DNA from: Haematobia irritans | Lineage: Eukaryota > Arthropoda > Insecta > Diptera > Muscidae | Length of the DNA stretch: 64,000 nt | Reading direction: 5' to 3' | NCBI RefSeq assembly: GCF_050003625.1 | Contig: NC_134399.1 | Span: forward strand, 220,528,975 to 220,592,974 | In this document: piece by piece, positions 21,821 through 32,579 of the stretch | Position numbering within the stretch: the first letter of the stretch is position 1 | How the letters are laid out: each line of letters begins with the position of its first letter | The notes under the pieces: generated by a model | Databases searched by the model: none | What the model saw: the letters and a program-made list of their open reading frames with translations, nothing else | What the model was told of the DNA's origin: nothing | Translations under genes and position numbers: made by a program

Positions 21821-22432
21821 CAAAGGTTTTCTTGGAAACGCTCAAATAGTAATTGATGATTAAAAGATATTGTAATATTGTGATGTATATAGCATTAATT
21901 TAGCTTAAGTAAAATCAACAATTTGTTTCTAAACCATTGTCCATTTTCCTATAATTTTCTTTACGCATAAGAACTCATTTTGAATAATAGTCTAATAATA
22001 AGATAAAAGTTGGAAAGAAAATTAAAGTTTAACGATATACAAATATGTCTGTGTATCAATAAAAAATTCCAGAACATATAAGAATAAGTCACTTTCAAAA
22101 TTACGAATTTCCATTTTCTTACTGATATGCGTTGGTATAACCTATTGACACAAACTTTAGTATAGGTGTAATTAAATCTAGAATAATGACATATCCAATA
22201 ATATGAATTATTTATTACTTTGTTCGTATTTTAATGTGGAACAACCAAAAATTAAATACGTCGCGTCGCCAATTCTAATAGTTCAAATAAATTGGATGGC
22301 CCAATTTTTTGAACCTGTAGAATAGCATAAAAATTAACTTTACATTAATAAAGTTATGAATTGTACATCCCAACAACTCTACATATGTACCGAAAAATAC
22401 TGTGAAAATAACGTCTCAAACAACTCAGGCTA
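21821..22432 (+). other. TM2D2 3' flank
   Basis: AT-rich. Candidate polyadenylation signal AATAAA lies near 22059 (TATCAATAAAAAATT). No other gene is recognisable. Confidence 0.4.
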
Positions 22433-22776
22433 GAGGTTAGGTTAAGTATAGCAACAACCCGATGTATCAGGCTCACTTAGACTATTCAGTCCATTGTGAT
22501 ACCACATTTGTGAACTTCTCTCTTATCACTGAGTGCAGGCCGATTCTATGTTAAGCTCAATGACAAGATGCCTCCTTTGCATAGCCGAGTCCGAAGGGCG
22601 TTCCACATTGTGGTGAAACCACTTAGAGAAGCTTTGAAACACTAAGAAATGTCACCTGCATTACTGAAGTGGGATGATCCACCGCTGAAAACTTTTTGGT
22701 GTTTGGCCGAAACTGGATTTGAACCCACAACCCTGTGTATACAAGGCTGGCATGCTAACCATTGCGCTGAGGAAGA
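22433..22776 (-). mobile_element. tRNA-derived SINE, near full length
   Basis: Read on the minus strand: tRNA head with GCAATGGTTAGCATGCCAGC and a B box GGGTTCAAATCCAG, then the CCAAAAAGTTTTCAGCGGTGG phrase, CTTCTCTAAGTGG, AGCTTAACATAGAATCGG, GTGGTATCACAATGGACTG, and a tail of TAACCTAACCT. It matches the copy at 50766-51110 throughout, with point changes. Confidence 0.9.
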
Positions 22777-22852
22777 CAACCCGGAATAAATTTCCAAACC
22801 TTAGAGAATAAGTGGAAAAAGCTGACCAAAACATATACGTTTACGCTAAAGA

Positions 22853-23491
22853 CCCTGTCAGCATTTCAAAGTTCCATTTCATCCTCAGACACTAGGATTT
22901 CCATTTCATCCTAGACTTGTGACACTACAACAATCGCCAACTGTGATGGGGGGAAGAGTACGAAATTATTGGTGAACAATTTTCGACTTTCCAAATGGAA
23001 CAAAGTGATGGTTTTTCAGATATTTTGCCCGACACGAGGCAGCATCAAGAATAAACACAGATAGACGCTGGAGCATCTCAGCCGAATATAGCAGAATTGC
23101 AACTTAAAAATCAACATAATTCCTATTTTAAGGCAATATGGTCAATGTGTTTTTATTCGTGTAAATGTTATACCTGGAATAATTTATAAATTTTTATTCA
23201 AATTAATAAACATCTAAACAATCGTATTTACTTGACCAATTCTTTTACAACTATCTTAAAATTCACTTTTTCTAATAGTTTGAAGGGTCTCTTATTGGAG
23301 TGATTTTAAATTTATCTAAACAGGTACCTAATATTTGCATTCATGCGATACTTTTTTGTAGTAACTTCGCGTGGTACAACTTCTTAATAGTATAGGCACT
23401 TTTGCGACGAGTTTTGGATATCGCATACGACAGTTTTCGACGTGGTAGGGATTCTTAGAAGTGCCGACAAATTCAAAAATTGTTGGCAGGG
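22853..23491. mobile_element. DNA element with CCCTGCCARCATTT ends, copy 2
   Basis: Left end CCCTGTCAGCATTTCAAAG, right end CAAAAATTGTTGGCAGGG; orientation is opposite to the copy at 19120-19913. Internal blocks shared with the other copies include TTCCATTTCATCCT, TTCCAAATGGAACAAAGTGA, TCGTATTTACTTGACCAATTC and GTAACTTCGCGTGGTACAAC. Non-coding. Confidence 0.75.
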
Positions 23492-23623
23492 TTGTTTAAA
23501 ATGTTCGACATTTTTTATTTCTTCCAATTTACGACCTCCCATCACGTCTTACCAGTGACAATCATCGGCACTTGGGTGTCGAAGATCTTCGTCTGGCCAG
23601 ACGTATTCAAGATGTGGTGAGGG

Positions 23624-24239
23624 CAGTGTTGCCAGGTTAGGGGTTTCCCCCAAATTTAGGGGTTTTTTACACGTTTAAGGGGATTTTAGGAGTAATATTT
23701 ATTTGGGGGGATTTTTGGAACAATTCTGGCATGCATTTTGAGAAAAAATAAGGGAAGTCAACCCATGTTCCTAAATACAAGCAAGTATGCAATGACATTC
23801 TTTTTTAAACGCATCTGTTGAAGGGGCATTTTTAATATTTGATACAATTGAAAACAAGGTTAGGTTAGGTGGCAGCCCGATGTATGATGAAAAACTTTTT
23901 GGTGTTCGGTCGAAGCAGGGATCGAACCCGAATTTGTGACAAGTGGTGTAATAATTTTATCTAATGGTTTTTATTTACTTCAAAAGAAAATGTTTAGCAT
24001 ATAAAGAACTTATTTTGTCTAAAATTTGGTTTCTCAGAAAAAAACTTTTTTTCAGTTTATTTATGTTAAATTTAATTTTTAAAGTGTATCACTACAGGAT
24101 TTTTTTAACGAAATTTTTTGCTTCTTTTTGTACAATTTACATACTTAAAATTTTTGGGGGGTTTTGAAAAAATCTAGACCAATTTAGGGGTTTTTTTCTT
24201 AAGATTCGGGGAATAACCAAAAATTACCTGGCAACACTG
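23624..24239. mobile_element. hAT-like non-autonomous element upstream of cathepsin B
   Basis: The ends are CAGTGTTGCCAGGTTA on the left and TACCTGGCAACACTG on the right, an inverted repeat of about 15 bases. Flanking octamers are GGTGAGGG and TGTGAGGG, 7 of 8 identical, as expected of an old hAT 8-bp duplication. The inner ends are rich in GGGGTTT and GGGGATT. A SINE fragment lies inside at about 23857-23932. No transposase. Confidence 0.75.
23857..23932 (-). mobile_element. SINE fragment nested in the hAT-like element
   Basis: AGGTTAGGTTAGGTGGCAGC followed by CTTTTTGGTGTTCGGTCG and GGGATCGAACCC are pieces of the tRNA-derived SINE tail and head, joined by a large internal deletion, minus orientation. 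Confidence 0.65.
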
Positions 24240-24355
24240 TGTGAGGGGGACGATGGAACGCTTTTGAGTTTGGATAGAATTTGAAATAAGTAAGTATAAT
24301 ACCTTTCATTAGTCGTCTTTATTGATTCGTAAGAGTTAATTGTTAATTATTCATA

Positions 24356-25536
24356 ATGCGTTGGTGGCATATTCTGTGTTTATTCGTCGTTGTTCAATTG
24401 GCATTAGCCGCCGACGAGGATATTTTGTCAGATAAATTTATTGAAATCGTACGTTCGAAAGCGAAAACATGGACAGTGGGTAGAAATTTCCATGAATCTG
24501 TTCCATTGGCACATATTCATCGATTGATGGGTGTTCATCCTGATGCCCATAAGTTTGCGCTGCCCGACAAAAAACTGGTCCTGGGTTTAGATGCAGTGGA
24601 AGGAGCAGGAGAAGACCTACCAGAAGAATTTGACTCTCGCACCAATTGGCCTAATTGTCCTACTATTAAGGAAATTAGAGATCAAGGATCATGTGGATCA
24701 TGTTGGGCATTTGGAGCAGTAGAAGCAATGTCTGATCGCGTATGTGATTAATATTACATATATTATAAATCATTATCAGCAACAAAATACTGTACTTCTT
24801 TGTCCATTGTTGTTTTTGTTGTTATGATTATATTTGTGTACACACTTAGATGAACCCAAATGTTATCAGTTTGCATTGTTTATTATTATAGGTTTGCATT
24901 CATTCGAACGGCAAAGTAAACTTCCATTTTTCGGCTGATGACTTGGTTTCATGTTGTCACACTTGTGGATTTGGATGTAATGGCGGTTTTCCCGGTGCGG
25001 CATGGAGTTATTGGACACGTAAAGGAATTGTAAGCGGAGGAGCTTTTGGTTCAAATCAAGGTTGTCGCCCATACGAAATTGCCCCATGTGAACATCACGT
25101 AAATGGAACGAGACCACCATGCGACGGTGAACATGGCAAAACCCCCCATTGCCAACATCAATGTCAATCGTCATATAAGGTAAATTATGAGAAGGATAAA
25201 CATTTTGGAGCTAAGGCATACTCTGTTGGACGCAATGTACAAGACATTCAAAGAGAAATTATGACAAATGGCCCAGTTGAGGGTGCATTCACGGTCTACG
25301 AAGATTTGATTCTATACAAGGATGGAGTCTATCAACATGTCCATGGTAAGGAATTAGGTGGTCACGCTATACGCATTTTGGGTTGGGGTGTTCAAAAGCC
25401 ACAAGGAACACCCTACTGGTTGATAGCAAATTCATGGAATACAGATTGGGGAAATAATGGCTTCTTCAAAATATTGCGTGGTGAAGATCATTGCGGAATA
25501 GAAAGTTCAATTTCTGCTGGCTTACCAAAAATTTAA
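24356..25536 (+). CDS. CtsB: Cathepsin B (papain-family cysteine protease, C1A)
   Basis: Exons 24356-24739 and 24892-25536 give 342 residues (human about 339). The intron has a GTATGT donor and a TTATAG acceptor, phase 0, joining VEAMSDR to VCIHSNG. A signal peptide ([18 protein letters not shown]) and a propeptide precede the mature enzyme, which begins near Leu88 (LPEEFDSR). The catalytic triad is complete: Cys116 in [12 protein letters not shown], His286 in [11 protein letters not shown], Asn308 in [10 protein letters not shown]. The occluding loop that gives cathepsin B its dipeptidyl-carboxypeptidase activity is present ([12 protein letters not shown], with the paired His). All expected cysteines around [14 protein letters not shown] are there. 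It acts in lysosomes or is secreted. AATAAA signals lie at 25774-25783, 240 bp after the stop. Drosophila has one gene of this type. No defect is seen. Confidence 0.97.
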
Positions 25537-26303
25537 ACAAAATCTTCATGATTTAAAATGGGATGGGGAAATTATGAGAAACGTAACACTATCTTGAAAC
25601 CATTGTAAGCTTAAAAGAATTTGCAAGTTTTTCGGGACATCCTATTTTTAATTTTTATAATTCTAGTTTCTAATTGATATCATTCCAAAATATTTAGATA
25701 AAAGATTCTCAATCGAATTGGCTTACTATGGACTTAAGCTATCGAAAATTGAAAGTAAAAATTATCTGTATTAAATAAATAAAATGAATTTTAATATTAC
25801 TTGTTTAGCCTTTCATTTAATAGATATAAAAATGGAAAGAATCTTTACTACGTAAATTTCTTATCAATATTCCGATTCATATCAAAAATCAGTCTCGCCC
25901 AAACAAAAGAAATCAAATTGCGATAAATAAAAAGGGGTAAGATGTTTTTGCATTATACGTTAAACTTTTCCAGAACTGTAGCTGCTTAAGTCGTTTGTTA
26001 TTTTTCCACAAATTTTAATCAGTTACCTACAATTCAACAAACAGACCCAGCCGAGATATCAATTTAAATTTGGCCGATATTGCGCATACAGCATGTAGTA
26101 AATGAAAATATGTATGAAATGAATATTGTAAGAATGAGATTAACAATATTTAATTCTCATAATAATGGTGAGAATTTTAATATTAATTAATCTCGTCCTA
26201 AATGTTATAAAACGATAAAAAATGTATTGCTTGGAACATCCAAAATGTTAATAAAAAAAGCATAAAATATAAATTTTCTAATAAAAATACCGCCTATATG
26301 CAC
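25537..26303 (+). other. Cathepsin B 3' UTR and spacer
   Basis: The 3' UTR probably ends just after the overlapping AATAAA signals at 25774-25783. The rest to the LTR retrotransposon is AT-rich spacer with no gene. Confidence 0.5.
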
Positions 26304-26762
26304 TGTTTAAGCCTGTAATATTTTTTACAGGCTATTTGCTCGACAATAAAAAAGCGAAGGTTTAAAGTTTTTATTTCAAACTAAAGTTCCGACTTGAACT
26401 TGACTTTATTCACTTGCTTCTGTGTATCGAATGAAGAAACCAAAAATATATTTGTTTCAAAAAATCTTAAAATAACAGAATTTATGTACAAAAAATAAAG
26501 GGTTTGTATGTACAAATGTCTAAGCATACACATTCTGACATGCATACAAAGGGATGCCCCAACCAATGCACCGCAGACGACGGCTAGACAGTTGCAATAT
26601 GTATGTGCATAGGTGTATGTATGTATGAACTTGCAAATATTTTTAGAAATGCATTCAGGTAGAAAAATATGTTGATATACAAAACAATAACAAAGATACG
26701 CAGACAAAATCTATTCTTTGCTAATGCAATCAGGCTGCACAGGGCCGGACTTGAAGTTAACA
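26304..26762 (-). repeat. 3' LTR of the BEL/Pao element
   Basis: TG...CA-bounded, 459 bp, reads identical to the LTR at 32121-32579. The Gag-Pol stop codon (26711) lies inside this LTR. On the sense strand a palindromic CCTGTAAAAAA...TTTTTTACAGG hairpin sits close to its 3' end (26311-26335). Confidence 0.97.
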
Positions 26763-29700
26763 TCCTCCCCCCGTTGAAGGCTGTTGGCTTCAACAGAATC
26801 AATAGGAAGCAAGGCCAAGTTGTTGACAGCTCTTTTAAAGATTCCACAGCTAGTTCGCACATTTACAACTCGAACGACATCATCCTTTCCCTTTATGATT
26901 TCGGTTATACGTCCTATTTGCCATTTTAATGGGGGTAAATTGTCATCCTTAACAAGAACCATACATCCTGGTGAAATTTCTTCGCCCTTGGTTTGCCACT
27001 TTGAGCGTTCTTGTAAAAGTGAAAGGTATGATGTACTCCATTTTCGCCAGAAATTTTGTTGCATCTCTGAAACCTTTTGCCAGCTATTAAGACGACCGAA
27101 GTCAATCCAGGCCATGTTCGGTTCTGGGATGGAAATCAAAGGGCCACCAACTAAAAAGTGCCCAGGTGTCAATACATCCAAATCGTCTGGATCTTCCGAT
27201 ATTGGGCACAGCGGACGGGAATTTAAAATTGCCGATATTTGGCATACCACAGTCCTTAGCTCGTCGAAGGTTAGGGTGTTAAGTCCAACAGCTCTGTAAA
27301 AATGAAATTTTGCTGATTTAACAGCAGCCTCCCAGAGCCCACCGAAGTGTGGAGATCTGGGAGGAATGAACTTCCATTCTATGCCATCATTGAGACATTG
27401 ATCGTGAACCGCATTTAGATGAGATTGTCTCAAAAACATTTGCTTCAAATCATTTAATTCGTTTTTGGCACCAACGAAATTTGTTGCATTATCCGACCAT
27501 ATCGTGGCTGGCTTGCCTCTGAGAGAAGTAAATCGTCGAAGTGCGCACAAAAATGAAGGCGTCGATAAGTCTTGAACTAACTCTAAATGAGTTGCCTTTG
27601 TCGCAAAACAGGTAAAAATGCAAACGTAGCTTTTTACTGGTGGACGGCTTTTCACTTCCGATTTGTAATAGAAGGGACCACAAAAATCTACACCAGTCGT
27701 GTGGAATGCTTTATTAGGCCTCACTCGATCAGTGGGAAGGTCACCCATTACATGCTTCATGAGCCTTGGCTTCATTCTAAAGCAACGAACGCATTTGGAT
27801 ATAATGGAGCTTACTAATTTTCGTCCACCAATGGGCCAAAACTGCTGTCGAACAGCTGCTAGTAGACATTGGGCTCCTGCATGAAGTAATTTGTTGTGGA
27901 AATGCATCACCACGGCAGTTGTAATGGGATGATTTTTAGGCAATATCAGGGGATGGCGCGCGTCGAAGTCCAGATTTGAGTGTTCAAGGCGTCCGCCAAC
28001 TCGAACCAATCCAAAATCATCTATTATGGGCATCAATGATGATAACTTGCTGGATGAAGAAATCGCCTTATTCGCCTTTAATGCCTTGATGTCATCGGGA
28101 AAGCAAATCATTTGAATGTTTCGAATTAAAATTTTAGTGCCAGCTTTTAAGTCACTCGGAGTTAGTTCCAACGAAGAACCTCTCAATTTAGGGTAGATAA
28201 ATTTAGATACATAAGCAAATATACGTTGCATTTTCGAAAATGAATTGTGATACTTACACTGTATCGACAAATCTGTGTGAGCAGTAGCCAGGAAAACATT
28301 TCTTTTACGTTCAGGCAAATCCACCAAGAATTCCGTATTGCCAGGCCAAGTACTAATTTCATTTGAAAGGAATTTTGGACCATCACTCCACAGTGGTGAA
28401 TTGAGTAGCTCCTCTGGCGTTGCACCTCGCGATAAAATGTCTGCCGGATTAAGTTTGGTTGGAACGTAGCGCCATGACATTGGTGTTTCTTGCGATTGAA
28501 TCTGAGAAACCCTATTTGATACGAAAACATTAAAGTTTGAGGGTAACTCTCGAATCCATGACAATACGACCATCGAATCTGACCAACAAAACACGTCGCA
28601 TTGAGGAGATACTGTTTTGACAACATTGTCCACAAGATTGGCCAAAAGGCAAGCGGCTGAAAGCTCAAGCTTTGGTACAGTCAAAGTTTTTAAAGGCGAA
28701 ACTCTCGATTTGGAACACAATAATGATGATTGCACAATGCCATTTAACTCAGTTCGAACATAAACGCATGCACCATAAGCAACTAAACTAGCATCACAAA
28801 ATCCATGGATTTGGATTGATGCAGACGTCATCGAAATGTAACGAGGAAATGTAAACCGTTGAAGTGAAGTAAAATTTTTTATATATTCCATCCATGATGA
28901 GTGTAATGATTGTGGCAAACTTTCATCCCAATCTAAGTTCAATTTCCATAAGGTTTGCATGAAAACCTTTGCCTTTGTGATAACTGGTCCAATCAAACCC
29001 AAGGGGTCATAAAGCCGAGCTATGGACGATAATATGGAGCGCTTTGTCACCACTTTCCAATCATCAATAGGGTTGAAAACGAAAATAAAATCGTCACCTT
29101 TCGGATCCCAAACGAGCCCAAGAGTTTTTGTGACATCAGTGCCATCGTGAAATTTCAAAAATTGTTCACAGTCTGCAGATGGAACACCTTCCAGAACAGC
29201 AGGCTCATTAGACATCCACTTGCGTATTAGGAATCCTCCTCCTTTTAGAAGTGAGGTCACTTGCTGCCGTATTTCAGACACCTCTTCAACAGAATTACCA
29301 CCAGAAATCATGTCATCTACATAAAAATCACGACGAACAATTTTGGAGCCAAGGGGAAATATTTTTTCGTCATCAAATGATAGTTGGTGCATTGCACGGA
29401 TGGCCAAAAATGCTGCTGGTTTCGTACCATAAGTGACGGTATTCAACTTGTAAATTTTGACGTCATCAACCTCGTTTTCTCGCCAAAGTATGCATTGGAG
29501 ATAATCGTCGGGATGGGTCACACGCACGCACCTATACATCTTGCAAATATCTCCACTCAGTGCCACCTTAAAAAATCTGTATCTGACCAGGGTATTAAAC
29601 AGCTTTGCTTGAATAGTGGGTCCAGCGTATAAAATATCATTTAATGACTTTCCAGTTGTTGTTTTAGCTGACCCATCAAAAACCACCCTTAATTTTGTAG

Positions 29701-32020
29701 AGGTACTGTCCAGCTTATGTACGCAATGATGTGGTAAAAAATATTTGACCTGGGAATCTTGTGGCGAAATTAACGACATATGATTTAAATCAGCATACTC
29801 ACGCATAAAAGCAGTGTATTTTGCCTTTATTTCTGGATAACGCCTAAATTTCTTTTCCAATGAATTTAACCGCTGTAAGGCTTGTTGGTAAGAACCTCCT
29901 AATGATGAAACATTATCGCCTTCAATTTTAGGCAATCGAACTGAGTACTCCCCTGTAGTCAGGCGCATGAAATTGTTGACAAAATGTTTTTCACAATATG
30001 CGCCTTCCTCACTGATGGCCACATTGTTTAAGAAATCACTTTCGACTTCCCAAAATGCCTTTACAATTGTCGAAAGCTTCTCTTCTTCTTCGGCATCGTT
30101 ATATGAAAGGGCAAGGGTACAAGTTTGCCGAGGGCGAAAACTACCTCCAGCAACTACCCATCCAAATAGAGTCTTCTGTAAAATTGGTAAGTTAGCAGCT
30201 AACTTTATTTGTCCCACAGACATTAAATCGAAAAACAATTCAGCGCCTATCAGCATATCGATGGCTCCCGCCTTGTCAAACGCGGGATCAGCAAGATTAA
30301 TGTTTTTAGGCATATTCCAGTCCAGGGCATTCAAGTTTATGCTAGGTTGATAATCTGTGATTGTGGGCACCACCATTGCGGACAATATTGTGGTAAAATC
30401 TCCAATTCGAGATTTTATCCTCATGTCAACCGATTTGTCAACTTCCAAACTTCCATCACCTATACCAGAAATTGTAGCTGCAATTCGTTTACAATTCATA
30501 CCAAGGCGCTTAACAAGACGATTTGCAACTAAATTTATTTGGGATGCAGAATCCAAAATTGCACGACATGGGACGAAGTTTCCATTTTTATTTTTGACAA
30601 GGATTATTGCTGTCGCTAACAACACACTACCACTCGAAGATGACTTGGCATCGCTCGAAGAAGCTAATACGGCTTGGGTTCTGTCTGGCTGTTCAGGCGA
30701 CGTGGCTGACGGCTCCACCGATTGAGCAGATGAAGAGGCAGAGCAAGACGGATCAATATGTAGCAAAGTGTTATGCTTAACTGAGCATATTCGACAACAC
30801 TGCGCAGTACACTTCCGCAGTAGATGTCCCTTACGAAGACAGTTGAGGCATAATTTGAGCCTCTTTGCTTCTTTAAAACGAAGAGGGGGCGAAAGATTTC
30901 CAAATAGTGAGCAATTAACAATAAAATGTTCCATTGAGTCACAAAAAGCACACAAAGGCGATGGTGAGCCGGCAGCTACATGGACATGGCGATTCTTGGA
31001 AGTCTGTTTTTTGGTATGCTGGCGAATAGAATCCAAATTTACGCAGGAATTTTCCAAATTTTCCAGCATGCGACATCTCTGCTCCAAAAATGACGACATG
31101 GAATCCCAACTCGGCAGCTCATTAACAGGCAAGCCCTCCTCCCATTTGATCTGCGTCGATCTATCCATCTTAATGGTTGCTAGATAGATTAAAAGGCCAT
31201 CAGCTATTTGTTCTTTTGAGGTAATGGTCATCATAGCGCGCAAATGTGAATTCAATTTATCGCTAAGGTGACGTAATCCTCCAGCAGAGCTGTCCTCCAC
31301 AGCTTTCAATGAAAATATTGCATTTATATGACTCTGAAAATGTAACAGTTTATTATCGAATCTATTTTTCAATAATTTTACCGCTTCAGAATAATTCCTC
31401 TCATTTAGTTCCAGTGATGCAATGGTATCTAGAGCTACCCCTGTTAGGCTCGAACGGAGATGATGAAACTTCTCTAGGTCACTCAGATCCATATTGCTGT
31501 CGACAACCGTGGAAAATAACGAGAAAAAATTGGGCCAATTTGCATATGCACCATTAAATTTGGGCAATTGAATTTCAGGCAGTCTTGTCTTTCTCATAGA
31601 AGATGAATTTTCTGCAAAAGGAACACCATCAACTGAAAACTGACGCATTGTTGAACACCTGTGGTTTGGTTGAGTACGCTGAATCGAATTTTGCCTTCGG
31701 GTTAATTTTGCTTTGACATCTAGGTATAGAGAAGTAAACCGCATTCGTACATCATATTCCTGCTCTACAGAGAGCAATTCTTCTAAGACGGATTGGGCTT
31801 CCTCGAATGCGGCGTTGATCTGTTCCACATATTCCAGACGGACAGATAAATCAGCGCTATCATATTCAGCCAATTGCTCATTCGTTAGGCTCCTCATCAA
31901 CGATTCCAATTGCTTCTCCATAGCTAGTATTTTTGTCCGAAATGGCATTATGTTTTCTCGTACTTCTCCATCAATGGTATTAGTGATTTGATCTTCACCC
32001 GGCATATTATAATTTTTCAC
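26711..32020 (-). CDS. BEL/Pao Gag-Pol polyprotein, intact
   Basis: 1769 residues in one frame with no frameshift, as usual for BEL/Pao. Gag comes first, with a DUF1759-type region (ETQ/LPKFNGAYANWPNFFSLF near 150) and zinc-binding CAFCDSMEHFIVNC and LCLNCLRKGHLLRKC (about 355-410). The aspartic protease has the family's LDSASQ variant near 489. Reverse transcriptase has the YVDD box at 900-903. RNase H follows with GFCDASLVAYGA near 1076. Integrase has the H-H-C-C zinc module (HNKLLHAGAQC to CVRC, about 1377-1415), then VDFCGPF and SDNATNFVGA and the downstream catalytic Glu in GGLWEAAVKSAK. The C-terminal DUF5641-like part (WQIGRITEIIKGKDDVVRVV) is present. The frame ends ~50 bases into the 3' LTR. 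All expected domains are whole, so autonomous copying is plausible. Confidence 0.96.
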   Translation of the reverse strand: MKNYNMPGEDQITNTIDGEVRENIMPFRTKILAMEKQLESLMRSLTNEQLAEYDSADLSVRLEYVEQINAAFEEAQSVLEELLSVEQEYDVRMRFTSLYLDVKAKLTRRQNSIQRTQPNHRCSTMRQFSVDGVPFAENSSSMRKTRLPEIQLPKFNGAYANWPNFFSLFSTVVDSNMDLSDLEKFHHLRSSLTGVALDTIASLELNERNYSEAVKLLKNRFDNKLLHFQSHINAIFSLKAVEDSSAGGLRHLSDKLNSHLRAMMTITSKEQIADGLLIYLATIKMDRSTQIKWEEGLPVNELPSWDSMSSFLEQRCRMLENLENSCVNLDSIRQHTKKQTSKNRHVHVAAGSPSPLCAFCDSMEHFIVNCSLFGNLSPPLRFKEAKRLKLCLNCLRKGHLLRKCTAQCCRICSVKHNTLLHIDPSCSASSSAQSVEPSATSPEQPDRTQAVLASSSDAKSSSSGSVLLATAIILVKNKNGNFVPCRAILDSASQINLVANRLVKRLGMNCKRIAATISGIGDGSLEVDKSVDMRIKSRIGDFTTILSAMVVPTITDYQPSINLNALDWNMPKNINLADPAFDKAGAIDMLIGAELFFDLMSVGQIKLAANLPILQKTLFGWVVAGGSFRPRQTCTLALSYNDAEEEEKLSTIVKAFWEVESDFLNNVAISEEGAYCEKHFVNNFMRLTTGEYSVRLPKIEGDNVSSLGGSYQQALQRLNSLEKKFRRYPEIKAKYTAFMREYADLNHMSLISPQDSQVKYFLPHHCVHKLDSTSTKLRVVFDGSAKTTTGKSLNDILYAGPTIQAKLFNTLVRYRFFKVALSGDICKMYRCVRVTHPDDYLQCILWRENEVDDVKIYKLNTVTYGTKPAAFLAIRAMHQLSFDDEKIFPLGSKIVRRDFYVDDMISGGNSVEEVSEIRQQVTSLLKGGGFLIRKWMSNEPAVLEGVPSADCEQFLKFHDGTDVTKTLGLVWDPKGDDFIFVFNPIDDWKVVTKRSILSSIARLYDPLGLIGPVITKAKVFMQTLWKLNLDWDESLPQSLHSSWMEYIKNFTSLQRFTFPRYISMTSASIQIHGFCDASLVAYGACVYVRTELNGIVQSSLLCSKSRVSPLKTLTVPKLELSAACLLANLVDNVVKTVSPQCDVFCWSDSMVVLSWIRELPSNFNVFVSNRVSQIQSQETPMSWRYVPTKLNPADILSRGATPEELLNSPLWSDGPKFLSNEISTWPGNTEFLVDLPERKRNVFLATAHTDLSIQCKYHNSFSKMQRIFAYVSKFIYPKLRGSSLELTPSDLKAGTKILIRNIQMICFPDDIKALKANKAISSSSKLSSLMPIIDDFGLVRVGGRLEHSNLDFDARHPLILPKNHPITTAVVMHFHNKLLHAGAQCLLAAVRQQFWPIGGRKLVSSIISKCVRCFRMKPRLMKHVMGDLPTDRVRPNKAFHTTGVDFCGPFYYKSEVKSRPPVKSYVCIFTCFATKATHLELVQDLSTPSFLCALRRFTSLRGKPATIWSDNATNFVGAKNELNDLKQMFLRQSHLNAVHDQCLNDGIEWKFIPPRSPHFGGLWEAAVKSAKFHFYRAVGLNTLTFDELRTVVCQISAILNSRPLCPISEDPDDLDVLTPGHFLVGGPLISIPEPNMAWIDFGRLNSWQKVSEMQQNFWRKWSTSYLSLLQERSKWQTKGEEISPGCMVLVKDDNLPPLKWQIGRITEIIKGKDDVVRVVNVRTSCGIFKRAVNNLALLPIDSVEANSLQRGEDVNFKSGPVQPDCISKE

Positions 32021-32101
32021 TTTGATTTATCAGCTTTAATACGAATTTATTTTTATTACGAAATTATCCAATTTGATAATACTGTGTGATTACTAAACTT
32101 A

Positions 32102-32119
32102 ATCACGTCGGGGTCACCA
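32102..32119 (-). other. Primer-binding site, tRNA-Trp
   Basis: On the minus strand TGGTGACCCCGACGTGAT, 18 bases complementary to the 3' end of eukaryotic tRNA-Trp including CCA. It starts one base after the 5' LTR. The same primer is known from avian sarcoma viruses. Confidence 0.88.
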
Positions 32120-32120
32120 A

Positions 32121-32579
32121 TGTTTAAGCCTGTAATATTTTTTACAGGCTATTTGCTCGACAATAAAAAAGCGAAGGTTTAAAGTTTTTATTTCAAACTA
32201 AAGTTCCGACTTGAACTTGACTTTATTCACTTGCTTCTGTGTATCGAATGAAGAAACCAAAAATATATTTGTTTCAAAAAATCTTAAAATAACAGAATTT
32301 ATGTACAAAAAATAAAGGGTTTGTATGTACAAATGTCTAAGCATACACATTCTGACATGCATACAAAGGGATGCCCCAACCAATGCACCGCAGACGACGG
32401 CTAGACAGTTGCAATATGTATGTGCATAGGTGTATGTATGTATGAACTTGCAAATATTTTTAGAAATGCATTCAGGTAGAAAAATATGTTGATATACAAA
32501 ACAATAACAAAGATACGCAGACAAAATCTATTCTTTGCTAATGCAATCAGGCTGCACAGGGCCGGACTTGAAGTTAACA
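32121..32579 (-). repeat. 5' LTR of the BEL/Pao element
   Basis: 459 bp, reads identical to the 3' LTR copy at 26304-26762. It should carry the promoter for the element's transcript. Confidence 0.97.

Larger units (their letters stand above)
26304..32579 (-). mobile_element. Complete BEL/Pao LTR retrotransposon
   Basis: A 6276-bp element with two 459-bp LTRs (26304-26762 and 32121-32579) that begin TGTTTAAGCC and end AAGTTAACA; I read no difference between them. The 5-bp target duplication TGCAC lies at 26299-26303 and 32580-32584, the length typical of BEL/Pao. It is transcribed on the minus strand. The primer site on that strand, TGGTGACCCCGACGTGAT (32119-32102), is one base inside the 5' LTR and fits the 3' end of tRNA-Trp. 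A polypurine tract GGGGGGAGGA (26772-26763) abuts the 3' LTR. One uninterrupted Gag-Pol frame fills the interior; there is no envelope gene. Identical LTRs and an open frame indicate a recent insertion. Confidence 0.97.

Noticed and set aside
23530..23623. Remnant of a coding gene just upstream of the hAT-like element
   Set aside because: A stretch around ATCTTCGTCTGGCCAGACGT looks less AT-rich and possibly coding, but no frame gives a recognisable protein.
27489..31991. Many plus-strand and alternative-frame open frames inside the BEL element
   Set aside because: All lie opposite or out of frame with the intact 1769-residue Gag-Pol.
32198..32524. 108-codon frame in each LTR of the BEL element
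   Set aside because: Identical in both LTRs only because the LTRs are identical. It has no recognisable domain and overlaps the promoter and untranslated regions.
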